Below are positions 45,217 to 54,049 of a stretch of 64,000 bases of DNA, piece after piece. This stretch comes from an uncultured Propionibacteriaceae bacterium (GTDB taxonomy: Bacteria > Actinomycetota > Actinomycetes > Propionibacteriales > Propionibacteriaceae). Numbering within the stretch: position 1 is the first letter of the stretch; every line of letters starts with the position of its first letter. The DNA is taken from NCBI GenBank assembly GCA_937965785.1, contig CALCKT010000011.1, positions 62,001 to 126,000 on the forward strand, written 5' to 3'. The notes beneath the pieces are model-generated. The model searched no databases. It saw only the letters and a list, made by a program, of their open reading frames with translations, and had not been told where the DNA came from. Made by a program: the position numbers and the translations under genes.

Positions 45217-45382
45217 ATGTGGTTCCAGCAGCCGCGAGATCTGGGTTCAGTCCACTTTGGGCACCCGACCTCCTGAGGAAGACGAGTTCCGTTCGGATTG
45301 ACAGCCGGGGCACAGCGTCGGCTGGGTCGCAGCTCAGGGCCGGCTGGCTTCATGGAATCCCCAGACAGGAGCAGGAGGATTC

Positions 45383-46720
45383 ATGAAACGGATTTCTCGT
45401 CGCGGTGTGTTCGCGGCGGTGGGACTGGGTGCGGTCGGGGCGGTGATCCTGAGCGGATGCGGCTCGTCAGGGGGAACATCGTTGGCCGCGTCCACGGGGA
45501 AGGTGACCGACGGTTACCTCGACCCGGACTCGCTCCATTCCGTGGAGATCACCGTCGACCAGAACGCCTATCAGGAAATGATCACCGCCTACACCTCGAA
45601 CCAGACCAAGAACTGGATCGAGGCGACGGTCACCGTCGACGGGGTCGCGCACGAGAAGGCCGGCCTGAAGCTGAAGGGAAACTCTTCCCTGCAGGGGATA
45701 TCCGCCGACAGCGAACCGCAGAAACTCCCGTGGCTGGTGCGATTCGACAAGTTCGTCGACGGCGCGAACCACGACGGCATGACCCGCATGGTGATCCGCG
45801 CCAGCTCGTCGACCTCCGCCCTGAACGAGGCGGTGGCCCTCGACCTGCTCGCCAAAACCGGGCTGGCCAGCGAGAAGACCGCCCACATCAGCCTCAGCGT
45901 CAACGGCTCCGACCCGGTGCTGCGGCTGACCTGCCAGGACCTCGACGAATCCTGGGTGGAGCAGAACTTCGACGTCGCGGGGCTGCTGTACAAGGCGGAA
46001 TCCACCGGCGACTACACCTACCGCGGCACCGACGAGTCGGCATACAAGGACGTCTTCGACCAGGAAACCGGGAAGGCGAACCTCACCCCGCTGATCGAGT
46101 TCCTGCAGTTCATCAACGAATCCAGCGACGCCGATTTCCAGTCGGGGCTGGCGCAGCGGGTCGACGTCGACAAGATGGTCACCTATTTGGCCTTCGAGGA
46201 CGTAATCGACAACTTCGACGACATCACCGGGCCCGGAAACAACTCCTTCCTGTGGTGGGCGGAGCAGGCCAACCAGATGACCGTGGTCGCCTGGGACCAC
46301 AACTGCGCCTTCGGCCTCAAACCCGGGGCCGGGCAGCAGGGGCAGGGCGGCGGGCAACCCCCCGGCGGAGGCGGCCAGGGACAGCCTCCGAGCGGCGGTC
46401 AGCAGCCTGGGGGTGGCCAACCACCGGGTGACGGGGGTGCGCCGTCGAATGGTCAGGCGCCAACCGGCCAGCAACCCGGTGGTGGCGGGAGTCAGACGAA
46501 GGCGAACGCCCTGGTGGACCGGTTCAACTCGCTCATGGAAGGCGAGACCAAGGTGTCGGCGGAACGCGACCGCCTCAAGCAGGAGCTCTACACCTCCGGT
46601 GTGGCCCAGACCATCCTCGACGCCCGCGCCAAGGTCCTCACCGACCAGGCCGGTTCCCTGATCGAGCAGTCCGCGGTGGAGGCCGACAAACAAACGATCG
46701 CGGCCTATTTCACCAAGTAG
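45383..46720 (+). CDS. CotH-kinase-like lipoprotein with Gly/Gln/Pro insert
   Basis: A 445-residue exported protein. The N-terminus RISRRGVFAAVG is a twin-arginine-type signal and SGC (Cys26) a lipobox. The CotH fold appears as LHSVEITVDQNAYQEMI, GLKLKGNSSL, and VVAWDHNCAFGL, the last being the ion-binding/catalytic strand seen as WDxDxxxG in CotH kinases; here Asn replaces one acidic residue. A 55-residue GQP-rich linker (about 315-370) interrupts the C-terminal part. In spores CotH phosphorylates coat proteins; the role in a non-sporing actinobacterium is unknown. Bracketed by inverted repeat elements. Confidence 0.82.
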   Translation: MKRISRRGVFAAVGLGAVGAVILSGCGSSGGTSLAASTGKVTDGYLDPDSLHSVEITVDQNAYQEMITAYTSNQTKNWIEATVTVDGVAHEKAGLKLKGNSSLQGISADSEPQKLPWLVRFDKFVDGANHDGMTRMVIRASSSTSALNEAVALDLLAKTGLASEKTAHISLSVNGSDPVLRLTCQDLDESWVEQNFDVAGLLYKAESTGDYTYRGTDESAYKDVFDQETGKANLTPLIEFLQFINESSDADFQSGLAQRVDVDKMVTYLAFEDVIDNFDDITGPGNNSFLWWAEQANQMTVVAWDHNCAFGLKPGAGQQGQGGGQPPGGGGQGQPPSGGQQPGGGQPPGDGGAPSNGQAPTGQQPGGGGSQTKANALVDRFNSLMEGETKVSAERDRLKQELYTSGVAQTILDARAKVLTDQAGSLIEQSAVEADKQTIAAYFTK

Positions 46721-46743
46721 AAGCCGCCGTCCGTCGCCGTCGC

Positions 46744-46898
46744 CCGGGGTTCGCTTGTCTTGTGGTCGTGTGCTTGCGCTGTAGCGCTGGCGTTCGACAG
46801 GAAGGCTGGCGTTTCCGTCGATAGGGCTGGCGTTCGACGGGAGGGCTGGCGTTCGACGGGAGGGCTGGCGTTCGACGGTAGGGCCAGCGAACCGCGGG
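46744..46898. repeat. Dispersed repeat family B, expanded modular copy right of the CotH gene
   Basis: Starts GGGTTCGCTTGTCTTG, reaches the core TTGCGCTGTAGCGC (about 46773-46786), then four units of GGCTGGCGTTCGACGGGAG type (19-21 bases) and ends GGCCAGCGAACCGCGG. The first 43 bases are an inverted copy, about 38 of 43 matching, of the right end of the element at 45018-45216. Termini match family B copies at 20251 and 57700. Confidence 0.85.
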
Positions 46899-46984
46899 GC
46901 GGTGGGATGTCTGCGCCGCAACTCAGGGTGTGGCTCGGTGAACCGCTGGCGGGGGATGGGCTGGGTGGCATCTAGACTTTGAGC

Positions 46985-47278
46985 ATGACGATCCAAGTCG
47001 TGGACCAAGAACGTTTGCGCGAATTGTGTGAACGCTACGGGATCGCGAGCCTTGAAGTTTTCGGCTCCGTGGCGCGTGGGGATGCTGGCCCTGATAGCGA
47101 CATTGATCTCCTGTTTTCTCTGAAACCTGGTGTGCGTTTGGGGTGGGAGATCGAGGATCTTACGGAGGGGCTGTCCGAAATTCTTGGGCGGAGAGTAGAC
47201 CTCGTCTCCCGTCGAGCCATTCATCGTCGGATGCGTGACCATGTGCTGGCCGAAGCGGAGCCTTTCTATGCGGCGTGA
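46985..47278 (+). CDS. mntA: MNT-type minimal nucleotidyltransferase antitoxin
   Basis: A 97-residue protein with GSVARGDAGPDSDIDLL at residues 27-43, the GSxxRG and DxD motif of minimal nucleotidyltransferases, and a third acidic strand RRVDLVSRRA. In MNT/HEPN modules the MntA enzyme inactivates the HEPN ribonuclease by AMP transfer to tyrosine. ATG 46985 chosen; a TTG two codons earlier is possible. The next frame, starting 11 bases before its stop, is the N-terminus of a HEPN gene that is broken. Confidence 0.85.
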   Translation: MTIQVVDQERLRELCERYGIASLEVFGSVARGDAGPDSDIDLLFSLKPGVRLGWEIEDLTEGLSEILGRRVDLVSRRAIHRRMRDHVLAEAEPFYAA

Positions 47279-47390
47279 TCTTGCCATTCTTGACGAGATG
47301 ATCGATAACGGGCACGCCCTAGACGTTTCACGAACGGAACACGCGAGGGGCTGCCATCAAAACTTCTTGGCGTGTCCTGGTTGGAGATGA
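47268..47390 (+). pseudogene. Truncated HEPN-domain (HepT) toxin remnant
   Basis: ATG 47268 begins inside the MntA gene, as usual for hepT. The 40-codon frame reads MRRDLAILDEMIDNGHALDV, which is the typical HEPN helix 1, then loses similarity and stops at 47388-47390. The RxxxxH catalytic motif and later helices are missing, so no working ribonuclease is made. The remnant suggests the antitoxin has been left without its toxin. Confidence 0.65.
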
Positions 47391-47467
47391 TGATCCGGGC
47401 GCTCAACAGCTGGACCCTCATCCGTGCCCTACTGGGGTGAGGCCATCCGACGTGAAAGGAGACAACC

Positions 47468-47956
47468 GTGACCACGGGAACCGTGATCCGGGAGATGCGG
47501 GAGGCGGAGTACCCGTTGCTCGAGGACTTCCTGTACGAGGCGATCTTCATCCCCGAGGACTTCGACGGTGAGATCCCGCGTTCGATCATCCGTGAACCCG
47601 AGCTCGCTGCGTTCATCGAGGGTTTCGGCACCCTCCCCGACGATCACTGCCTGGTGGCGGAGGTTGAGGGGACGGTGGTCGGGGCGGCGTGGGCTCGCAT
47701 CGCCAGGACGTACGGCCACGTCGACGACACCACCCCGCTGCTGTCGATCTCGCTGCTGCCCGAACACCGGGGACGGGGCATCGGCACGGCCCTGATGGAC
47801 CGGCTGCTCGACCACCTGCGAACCCTTGGTCACCGGCGGGTGTCCCTGTCCGTGCAGAAGGCGAACCCCGCCCTGCGCCTGTACCGGCGCGCCGGCTTCG
47901 TCGATCACCGCGAGGAGGGAGACGAGCTAATCATGATCAAGGAGCTGGCCGGCTGA
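47468..47956 (+). CDS. GNAT-family N-acetyltransferase
   Basis: A 162-residue acetyltransferase. The acetyl-CoA pyrophosphate motif RGRGIG lies at 101-106 after the strand LLSISLLPEH, followed by ALMDRLLDHLRTLG and the C-terminal ALRLYRRAGFVD. GTG 47468 has AAAGGAG seven bases upstream. The acceptor is unknown. It is a single gene between the MNT remnant and the reductase. Confidence 0.87.
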   Translation: MTTGTVIREMREAEYPLLEDFLYEAIFIPEDFDGEIPRSIIREPELAAFIEGFGTLPDDHCLVAEVEGTVVGAAWARIARTYGHVDDTTPLLSISLLPEHRGRGIGTALMDRLLDHLRTLGHRRVSLSVQKANPALRLYRRAGFVDHREEGDELIMIKELAG

Positions 47957-48076
47957 GGAGACGTGCCGTCGTCCCCGCGAAGGTCATCCGGACCATCGAA
48001 ACCTGAGAACTGGTTGCAGGAAACCGCGCGGACTTGGGCTGTTGCCCGGGCCGCGCAATGGGGTGAGGATGGTCGC

Positions 48077-49150
48077 ATGGATCTCTTCTCACCCTGTGAC
48101 CTCGGCCCGCACCGGTTGCGCAACCGGCTCGTCATGGCGCCGATGACCCGGCTCCGCTGCGGCCGGGACGGCGTCCCCGGCGACATGGTCGCCGAATACT
48201 ACGCGCAGCGCGCATCGATGGGGCTGATCGTGACGGAGGGCGCGTTCCCCGACCTGGCGGCGCGCACCTGGCCAGGGCAGCCCGGCATCGAGACAGCCGG
48301 GCAGGCGGCGGGGTGGCGGAAGGTGGCCGACGCGGTGCACGCGCACGGCGGCATCATCGTCATGCAGATCATGCACGCCGGACGGCTCAGCCACCCGACG
48401 ATCAACGGAACCGGCCGGGTGGTCTCGGCCAGCGACACGACGGCCCCCGGATACACGCACAACTCCTCGGGTCGCGTCGACTACATACAGGCCGAACCCC
48501 TCACCGGACCCGAGATCGAACGGATCATCGAGTCCTGGGCGCGGGCGGCGCGCAACGCCATTGACGCCGGAATGGACGGTGTCCAGATCCACGGCGCCAA
48601 CGGCTACCTGATCCACCAGTTCCTCGCCTTCAACACCAACATGCGCGACGACGAATGGGGCGGCGACCCGCATCGGAGGGCGCGCCTGGCCGTCGAGGTG
48701 ACGCGGGCCGTCGCTGCCGAGATCGGCGGGCAGCGCACCTCGATCCGGTTGTCCCCGGAGCACAACATCCAGGGCATCGAGGAAACCGACCCTGCCGATG
48801 TCGAGGCCACCTATCAGCACCTCGCCCGGGAAATCGCCCCGCTGGGGTTGGGTTTCGTCGACATCCTCCACAGCGACCCCGCCAGCGAACTGGTGCAGGG
48901 GATCCGCCGCATCATCGGCGCCCCGCTGGTGGTGAACCGGGGTTTCGGGACCGTGACGGACCGGAAGGATGCGGCCGCACTCGTCGCCGACGGCGTGGCC
49001 GAGGCGGTGGGGGTGGGCAGGCCCGCGCTGGCCAACCCGGACCTGGTGGAACGCTGGCGCACCGGCGCCCCGGAGAACACCCCGATCCAGGAGACCATCT
49101 ACGGCGGCGGGGCCAAGGGATACACCGACTATCCAGCCCTCCAGGGCTGA
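48077..49150 (+). CDS. Old yellow enzyme family flavin reductase (NemA-like)
   Basis: A 357-residue FMN-dependent ene-reductase. APMTR (21-25), the flavin segment QIMHAGRLSHP (97-107), the substrate pair His172/Asn175 in IHGANGYLIHQFL, and the phosphate-binding VGVGRPALANPDLVERW near the C-terminus are all present. It reduces activated C=C bonds or nitro compounds with NAD(P)H. ATG 48077 is chosen with GAGG nine bases upstream. It is followed by repeat family A. Confidence 0.9.
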   Translation: MDLFSPCDLGPHRLRNRLVMAPMTRLRCGRDGVPGDMVAEYYAQRASMGLIVTEGAFPDLAARTWPGQPGIETAGQAAGWRKVADAVHAHGGIIVMQIMHAGRLSHPTINGTGRVVSASDTTAPGYTHNSSGRVDYIQAEPLTGPEIERIIESWARAARNAIDAGMDGVQIHGANGYLIHQFLAFNTNMRDDEWGGDPHRRARLAVEVTRAVAAEIGGQRTSIRLSPEHNIQGIEETDPADVEATYQHLAREIAPLGLGFVDILHSDPASELVQGIRRIIGAPLVVNRGFGTVTDRKDAAALVADGVAEAVGVGRPALANPDLVERWRTGAPENTPIQETIYGGGAKGYTDYPALQG

Positions 49151-49198
49151 GAAACTCCGCGCTGAAGTCCCCTGAGTCGACCTGCGATTCTTCTTCCT

Positions 49199-49382
49199 GA
49201 AGCTGGTTGAGCTGGCCCTCACGAGCGTCAGCGAGTGGGTCGTGTCGAAACCATGGTGAGGGTGTCCGGGGTCTGGGGTTGAGCTCTGGCCACCGGTTGC
49301 GGGGTGGTTTCGACTTGGGGCGCTCGTTCCTCGCGTCCCAGCCCAACAGGCTTCGGGGAGGGAGGCTCGCGTCCCGGTTCAC
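49199..49382. repeat. Dispersed repeat family A, inverted pair
   Basis: Left arm GAAGCTGGTTGAGCTGG (49199) with internal CGAGCG/CAGCGAG hairpin and GTGTCGAAACC; right arm from GGTTTCGACTTGGGG (about 49310) to CCAGCCCAACAGGCTTCGGG, then a partial extra arm ending in CGTCCCGGTTCACC at 49382. The right end overlaps the last codons of the gene at 49379. The spacer shares GAGCTCTGGC-ACCGG with the copy at 56604. Confidence 0.82.
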
Positions 49383-50497
49383 CGGGGACCCCAGACCTCG
49401 GACAGCGACTTCCAGTGGGCGTCGGTCATCAGGGAGGCGGGGGTGACCCACACCGATCCGATTCCTCCCGTCGCGGCGTCCTTGACGGCGGTTTTCAGCG
49501 CTTCCGGGGTGATTGCGTCGTCCCCGGAACCCCACACGCCCACCGACAACACCCCGGAGCCTTCTTTGCGGCCGGCCAGGGCCTTCGCCAGGTCGCGGGT
49601 CGAGGGGGAGCCCTCGGGGGCGATCCCGAAGTAGTCCCACACGACCAGGCGATCCGAGGCCCCCTCCAGCAGTGTGTAGTCGTGGCCGCTGTCCCGGCGG
49701 TCCCCGCCCGGGTCGTTCCTGGGGGCCCGCACCTCCATCCAGAGCTCGGCTCCGTGGGGTGCGGCGGCCCCGCGACACCGGGAGACGAGCGACGCCATCG
49801 CCTCGCAGCGCCACCGTTGCAGCAGCGCGTTCCCGGTATCGATGCCGCCTCCGGGGGTGCGGGGCCAGTCGTTCTCGCCGGTTTTCCGGCGGAAGTCCTC
49901 CAGGTCGTCCTCGCCGTAGGTGGTGTCGTCGAAGAACAGCTCGGTGAGGCTGATCGCGGCTGGGTGGTAACGCCTCGCGACCTCCCCGACGAGCGAGATG
50001 AGCTTCTCCCCGACCTCGCCGCGGGCCAGGGCCACGAGTCCCGGGAACTCCTTCGACGGCTCCCCGCCGGCACCCACCCCGGCCAGGTCCGGCTGCTCCG
50101 CGATGATGCGCGGCGCCAGACCGTCCACCACCAGCACGACCCGCCGACCGGAATCGTCCGACGCGGTCAGTGTGGCGATGGCCTCGGCCAGCAGGTCCCT
50201 GCCGCCGGCCTCGCGGAGGTTCGAGGACCAGCTGGCATTCTCGGATGCGGGAAACAGGGTCCAGTCCACCCGGCCGGCGGCGAGCCCGACCTCGTTGATC
50301 CCCGCCCCGTCCAGCCGGGTGGCGAGTTCACGCAGCCGGGTGGCGCCCGCCGCGACATCCTCGAAACCCACCCCGACCATCCGGCGGTCCGGGACGGGGA
50401 CGGGACCGCTGCACGCGGCCACCGCCCCCAGCGGCGCGGCGGCGAGCAGGGCGCGACGACTGATCCGGGCCGGGTGTTCGTGTCCGTTTCCGGTCAT
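49379..50497 (-). CDS. Tat-type lipoprotein, putative TIM-barrel hydrolase of the exopolysaccharide operon
   Basis: A 372-residue protein. The N-terminus ISRRALLAAAPLGAVAAC is a twin-arginine signal ending in a lipobox Cys. The mature part alternates strands and helices in a barrel-like pattern; AAISLTELFFDDTTYG and LWMEVRAPRNDP look like barrel strands carrying acidic residues. It resembles the hydrolase-type domain found with PgaB-like systems only in context and general layout; no family signature is certain. ATG overlaps the glycosyltransferase stop. It is the last gene of the operon. Confidence 0.65.
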   Translation of the reverse strand: MTGNGHEHPARISRRALLAAAPLGAVAACSGPVPVPDRRMVGVGFEDVAAGATRLRELATRLDGAGINEVGLAAGRVDWTLFPASENASWSSNLREAGGRDLLAEAIATLTASDDSGRRVVLVVDGLAPRIIAEQPDLAGVGAGGEPSKEFPGLVALARGEVGEKLISLVGEVARRYHPAAISLTELFFDDTTYGEDDLEDFRRKTGENDWPRTPGGGIDTGNALLQRWRCEAMASLVSRCRGAAAPHGAELWMEVRAPRNDPGGDRRDSGHDYTLLEGASDRLVVWDYFGIAPEGSPSTRDLAKALAGRKEGSGVLSVGVWGSGDDAITPEALKTAVKDAATGGIGSVWVTPASLMTDAHWKSLSEVWGPR

Positions 50498-51777
50498 GTC
50501 CTCAATCCTGCCGCCTCTTGCAGGGACCGGTCGCTCACGACCCCGGTGCGGGCGAGCTTGTTCCACTTCGACGCGCTGCCGGTGGCCTCCTTCCAGAGCG
50601 CCTCGAACATCACCCCGGCGATCAGGGTGGTGAAGACCGGCCACAGCGGGATCGTCCACAGGAAACGCAGATCCGCCCATGCGTGGTTGATCGCCACCGC
50701 GAAGACCATCGTCGCCACGGAGAGCCCCAACCCCAGCCATGCGATGACCGACAGCACATCCAGGGAGAAGGGCATGTCCCCGACGGCGATCCCGAACGGG
50801 ATGCACAGGAGCGTGACGACCAGTATGACCGGCATGGCCACCATGTTTATGGCGTTGAAGACGAGGAACCAGCCGAACGCCCCGTAACGGGGGTTGCCGA
50901 TCATGTCCTTCTGGAGCCGCATCGTCTGGAGCAGGCCGCGCGCCCACCGCACCCGCTGCCGCCACAGCGCCCGCATGGTGGACGGCGATTCGGCGTGCAC
51001 CACCGCCAGCGGCTGGAACCGCACGTCGTAGCCGGCCCTGTGGATCCGCCAGGTCAGTTCCAGGTCCTCGCCCAAGGTGTGTTCGTTGAATCCCCCGACC
51101 TCCTCGATCACGTGCCGGGGGAAGGCCCCGATGTTCCCGGAGACGATGGGCAGCACCCGCAGGAAACTGAGCGCGCGGCGCACGACGCTGCACCCGGCGT
51201 GGCTGAACAGGGCGAGCATCTGGGTTAGGGGACGGTCCAGGTTCACGGGACGGTCGTCGCCGCAGACCGCGCCGACCTGCTCGTGGTCCATCGCCAGCAG
51301 CATCTCCTTGATCGTGTCGGCCAGGAACACCCCGTCGGCGTCGACGAACATCAGGACCTCACCGCGGGAGACCCGGATGCCGTTGTTGAGGGCGGCCCCC
51401 TTGCCCGCGTTGGCCTGCCGCAGGATCCGGACGCGGGAATCTCGGCCGGCGAGTTCGGTCATCACCTCCCAGGTGTCGTCGGTGGAGCCGTCGTCGACGA
51501 TCACCACCTCCAGCCGGCGGTGGCTGGAGGACAGCACCGAGGTGACGGAGTTCCTCAGCACGACGCCCTCGTTGTAGGCCGGGACGATGACCGATACGAG
51601 GGGGTTCTCGTGGAACTTCGTCAGGAATCTCCTGCGCCGGTTTCGCCGTTCCACGACCTCGTAGACGACGGCCAGGGGGAGGTAGCTGAGCTTGATCAAC
51701 CCGAAGACGAAGGCGATCAGGCCCAGCACGAAACCCACCCACGCAATTACGGATGCGACGTCGTGGAAGGTGATCAC
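50494..51777 (-). CDS. Processive GT2 glycosyltransferase, PgaC/IcaA-like
   Basis: A 427-residue membrane enzyme. One or two N-terminal helices (10-40), then the GT2 catalytic domain: VSVIVPAYNE (61-70), VDDGSTDDT (94-102), metal-site DAD (146-148), GEDLELTWR (236-244) and QRVRW (274-278), the full set of processive beta-glycan synthases. Four C-terminal hydrophobic segments follow. It would polymerise and extrude a beta-linked polymer such as poly-N-acetylglucosamine. GTG 51777 has GGGAG five bases upstream and overlaps the ATP-grasp stop (GTGA). Confidence 0.87.
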   Translation of the reverse strand: MITFHDVASVIAWVGFVLGLIAFVFGLIKLSYLPLAVVYEVVERRNRRRRFLTKFHENPLVSVIVPAYNEGVVLRNSVTSVLSSSHRRLEVVIVDDGSTDDTWEVMTELAGRDSRVRILRQANAGKGAALNNGIRVSRGEVLMFVDADGVFLADTIKEMLLAMDHEQVGAVCGDDRPVNLDRPLTQMLALFSHAGCSVVRRALSFLRVLPIVSGNIGAFPRHVIEEVGGFNEHTLGEDLELTWRIHRAGYDVRFQPLAVVHAESPSTMRALWRQRVRWARGLLQTMRLQKDMIGNPRYGAFGWFLVFNAINMVAMPVILVVTLLCIPFGIAVGDMPFSLDVLSVIAWLGLGLSVATMVFAVAINHAWADLRFLWTIPLWPVFTTLIAGVMFEALWKEATGSASKWNKLARTGVVSDRSLQEAAGLRT

Positions 51778-52679
51778 GGATCTCCCGGGTCGAGGTCGCG
51801 CAGGAGCAACCCCAGCAGCTCGGGAACGGCCCGCGAATTGGCCCCGAACCGGGCGTTCACCTCGAGCACGCGGGGTGTCCCGGTGGCGTCGCGCCGGATG
51901 TCGATGTCCACCGGCCCCACCAGGCCGATTTCCTGCACGGTCCGTACCGCCAGCCGGGCGACATCGGCCACCCCGGGTCCGTCGACGCGTTTCACCCTGG
52001 TGGCGTTGCCAACCTCCCCGGCCGTCAACCCGGTCTTCTCCAGCACTGCGACGAACGGACCGAGGGGCTTCCCGGAGCGGGAGAATGAACCGCCGGGCAG
52101 AGCGGCGTAGACCACGGGCGCGTACTCGGTGCCCGGGGCGAATCCTTGGACGATGCATGATCCGGCGACCTCACCCACCTCGCCGGGGGAACGCGCCACC
52201 CGCACCCCCCGCGCTCCCCGGGAGACGCGGGGTTTGATCACGAGCGGGAAACCGATCCGTTCGGCGACGCCCGGGTCGGAGGTGAACTCCTCACCGCCTG
52301 CGAACGGCGGAGTGGCGACGCCCGCCGCGGCGAGGCACCGGGCGGTGAGCAGCTTGTCGTCCGCGACCCGCACCGCATCCCCGGGGGAGATCACCACGCG
52401 GATTCCGTCCCAGAAACCGCCGCGAAGACCCGCCACCAGCCGGAGCTCCTCGCTCACGGTCGGTATCAGCACATCCACGCCGTTCGCCTCGATGACGCTC
52501 CGCAGCGCATCCGGGTAGGTGGGGTCCTTGGCGGGAGGGACGCGCAGCACCCGTGGCGACGAGTCGTCCACCGCCATGTCCACGCCGAGCACCGGCAGGC
52601 CGCGTTCGTCGAACTGGGCCATCAGGGCGCGCCCGGCCGGTCCGTGGGCGCCGGTGACCAGCACCGGCCCTGTCGTCAC
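51774..52679 (-). CDS. ATP-grasp ligase (CarB-like)
   Basis: A 301-residue protein with an N-terminal pre-ATP-grasp Rossmann part (VLVTGAHGPAGRALMAQFDE) and an ATP-grasp domain: ADDKLLTARCLAAAGVATP, IGFPLVIKPRVSRGARGV with the ATP-binding Lys, and the metal/phosphate segment VLEVNARFGANSRAVPEL. These enzymes join a carboxylate to an amine or thiol through acyl phosphate. Its coupling to a deacetylase and a glycan synthase suggests it decorates amino sugars or supplies a precursor; this is inference. It overlaps both neighbours by 4 bases. Confidence 0.82.
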   Translation of the reverse strand: MTTGPVLVTGAHGPAGRALMAQFDERGLPVLGVDMAVDDSSPRVLRVPPAKDPTYPDALRSVIEANGVDVLIPTVSEELRLVAGLRGGFWDGIRVVISPGDAVRVADDKLLTARCLAAAGVATPPFAGGEEFTSDPGVAERIGFPLVIKPRVSRGARGVRVARSPGEVGEVAGSCIVQGFAPGTEYAPVVYAALPGGSFSRSGKPLGPFVAVLEKTGLTAGEVGNATRVKRVDGPGVADVARLAVRTVQEIGLVGPVDIDIRRDATGTPRVLEVNARFGANSRAVPELLGLLLRDLDPGDP

Positions 52680-53575
52680 AACGACCCCAGCTGGCTGGAG
52701 AGGGCGCGGACCACCTCGTAGCCCTCGGCGTAGCCGACTTTTGCCTGCTCCCCGCGGTGAAGCGCCTTGCCGGACAGCTTTTGTTCGTCGATGTAGGGTT
52801 TCCCGGACTGGTTGGCGTGTTCCCTGACGGCCGCTATCTTGGTGTCCATGTAATCCTCGATGTCCACGAAGAAACGGGCTGAGAAATCATTCGTCACCGA
52901 CGGGCTCTCGAAACACAAAATCGTGGAGCAGCGGCGGGCCGCGCGGAGCGTCGCCAAATGCACCGCATGATGATCCTGGTGCTGATCGTTGCGGGAATGG
53001 GTAAGGATTATATCCGGTTTGGCGAAATCAATCATCGCTTCTATTGCTCGTATCATTTCATTGATTTCGGTGGACATGCGGGTATCGGTGAAATCGTGCA
53101 CCGTTATGTCGGTCAGATCGAGCAACTGCGCGGCGGAGACCGCCTCCCCTGCGCGGACTCCCTCGTGGCCGCCCCGGGCGCCGTGGCTCATGACCAGGGC
53201 GTTGACCTCGTGGCCGTTGTCGACGAAACGCGCGAGGCTGCCGCCGCAGGCGAGTTCCAGGTCGTCGGGATGGGCGCCGATCACCAAGATCCGGCGGGGG
53301 CGTTCGACGCGGCTGATCGGTTTGATGTTCAGGAAGACCGCGGCCGCCAGGGCGAGCAGCACGAGCACCGCGAGCCCCTCGGCGTAGGGGGCCCAGGTGG
53401 CGTCCGTCAAACCGGCCATAAGCAAGGTGGGCGCCAGTAAGCAGGCAGCGGCCAACACGCCGGTCACTATCAGCATTGCGTTGCGCAGCCGGCGGCGTGC
53501 ATACCGTGTCTTGGCCGCAGCGCACACGGCCCCGACGACGTAGATGCCTGCGAGAAACAGGCTCAGCCAGTGCAT
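52676..53575 (-). CDS. Membrane-anchored PIG-L/LmbE-type deacetylase
   Basis: A 299-residue protein. Three hydrophobic segments lie at about 4-22, 33-54 and 67-82; a cytoplasmic-side PIG-L domain follows with zinc motif AHPDDLE (101-107) and second site HQDHHAVH. The family removes N-acetyl groups from GlcNAc derivatives. As first gene of a four-gene operon with a PgaC-like synthase, it may deacetylate the polymer or its lipid-linked or nucleotide precursor. The start ATG 53575 fits; upstream there is no further gene for over 1 kb. Confidence 0.85.
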   Translation of the reverse strand: MHWLSLFLAGIYVVGAVCAAAKTRYARRRLRNAMLIVTGVLAAACLLAPTLLMAGLTDATWAPYAEGLAVLVLLALAAAVFLNIKPISRVERPRRILVIGAHPDDLELACGGSLARFVDNGHEVNALVMSHGARGGHEGVRAGEAVSAAQLLDLTDITVHDFTDTRMSTEINEMIRAIEAMIDFAKPDIILTHSRNDQHQDHHAVHLATLRAARRCSTILCFESPSVTNDFSARFFVDIEDYMDTKIAAVREHANQSGKPYIDEQKLSGKALHRGEQAKVGYAEGYEVVRALSSQLGSL

Positions 53576-54049
53576 TTTTGGTTTTCTCCTCTACCTCGCA
53601 GCCGAGATTTCTCAGCCGTTTCTCGATGTCGCGGCCAACCCTCGATGCGAGGTGAATCCCAGGCGGTGCCGGAGCACGCTGCCGTCACAGGAGCGCCACC
53701 ACGACCGCGCAGATCCGGGTGAAGCGCAGACTCAAATGAACGTGAAACGCTTCGGGTGTGCACTGTGAGGTGCCTGGTTCCAGCGTGACTGGCTGAATCC
53801 CCCGTGCAACCTGCCCGCCCGTGGCATTTCAAGGTCAGTCGACGCGGTGGAAGCCACGCCCTTTTCGCATGATGTTAACACTGGTTAGTTCCAGAAGGGT
53901 GATAAATCCTGTCGTCCGGATGGCCAGCGACTCCGGGGAGGCTTTTCCTCCGGGGGACGCCCGGCTTCCGGGCAGGCGGGGGGACGCGCCCAAGGGCGTC
54001 TCCTTTGCTGCGCGCGCCGAGGCGCGTACCGGAAAGACGACGGGCGAGG
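53576..54049. other. Intergenic region with no intact gene
   Basis: Promoter region of the exopolysaccharide operon on the minus strand, then mixed sequence. GATGTTAACACTGGTTAG near 53872-53889 is AT-rich and could be a regulatory site. Short frames in this stretch have no ribosome sites or family features. Confidence 0.4.
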
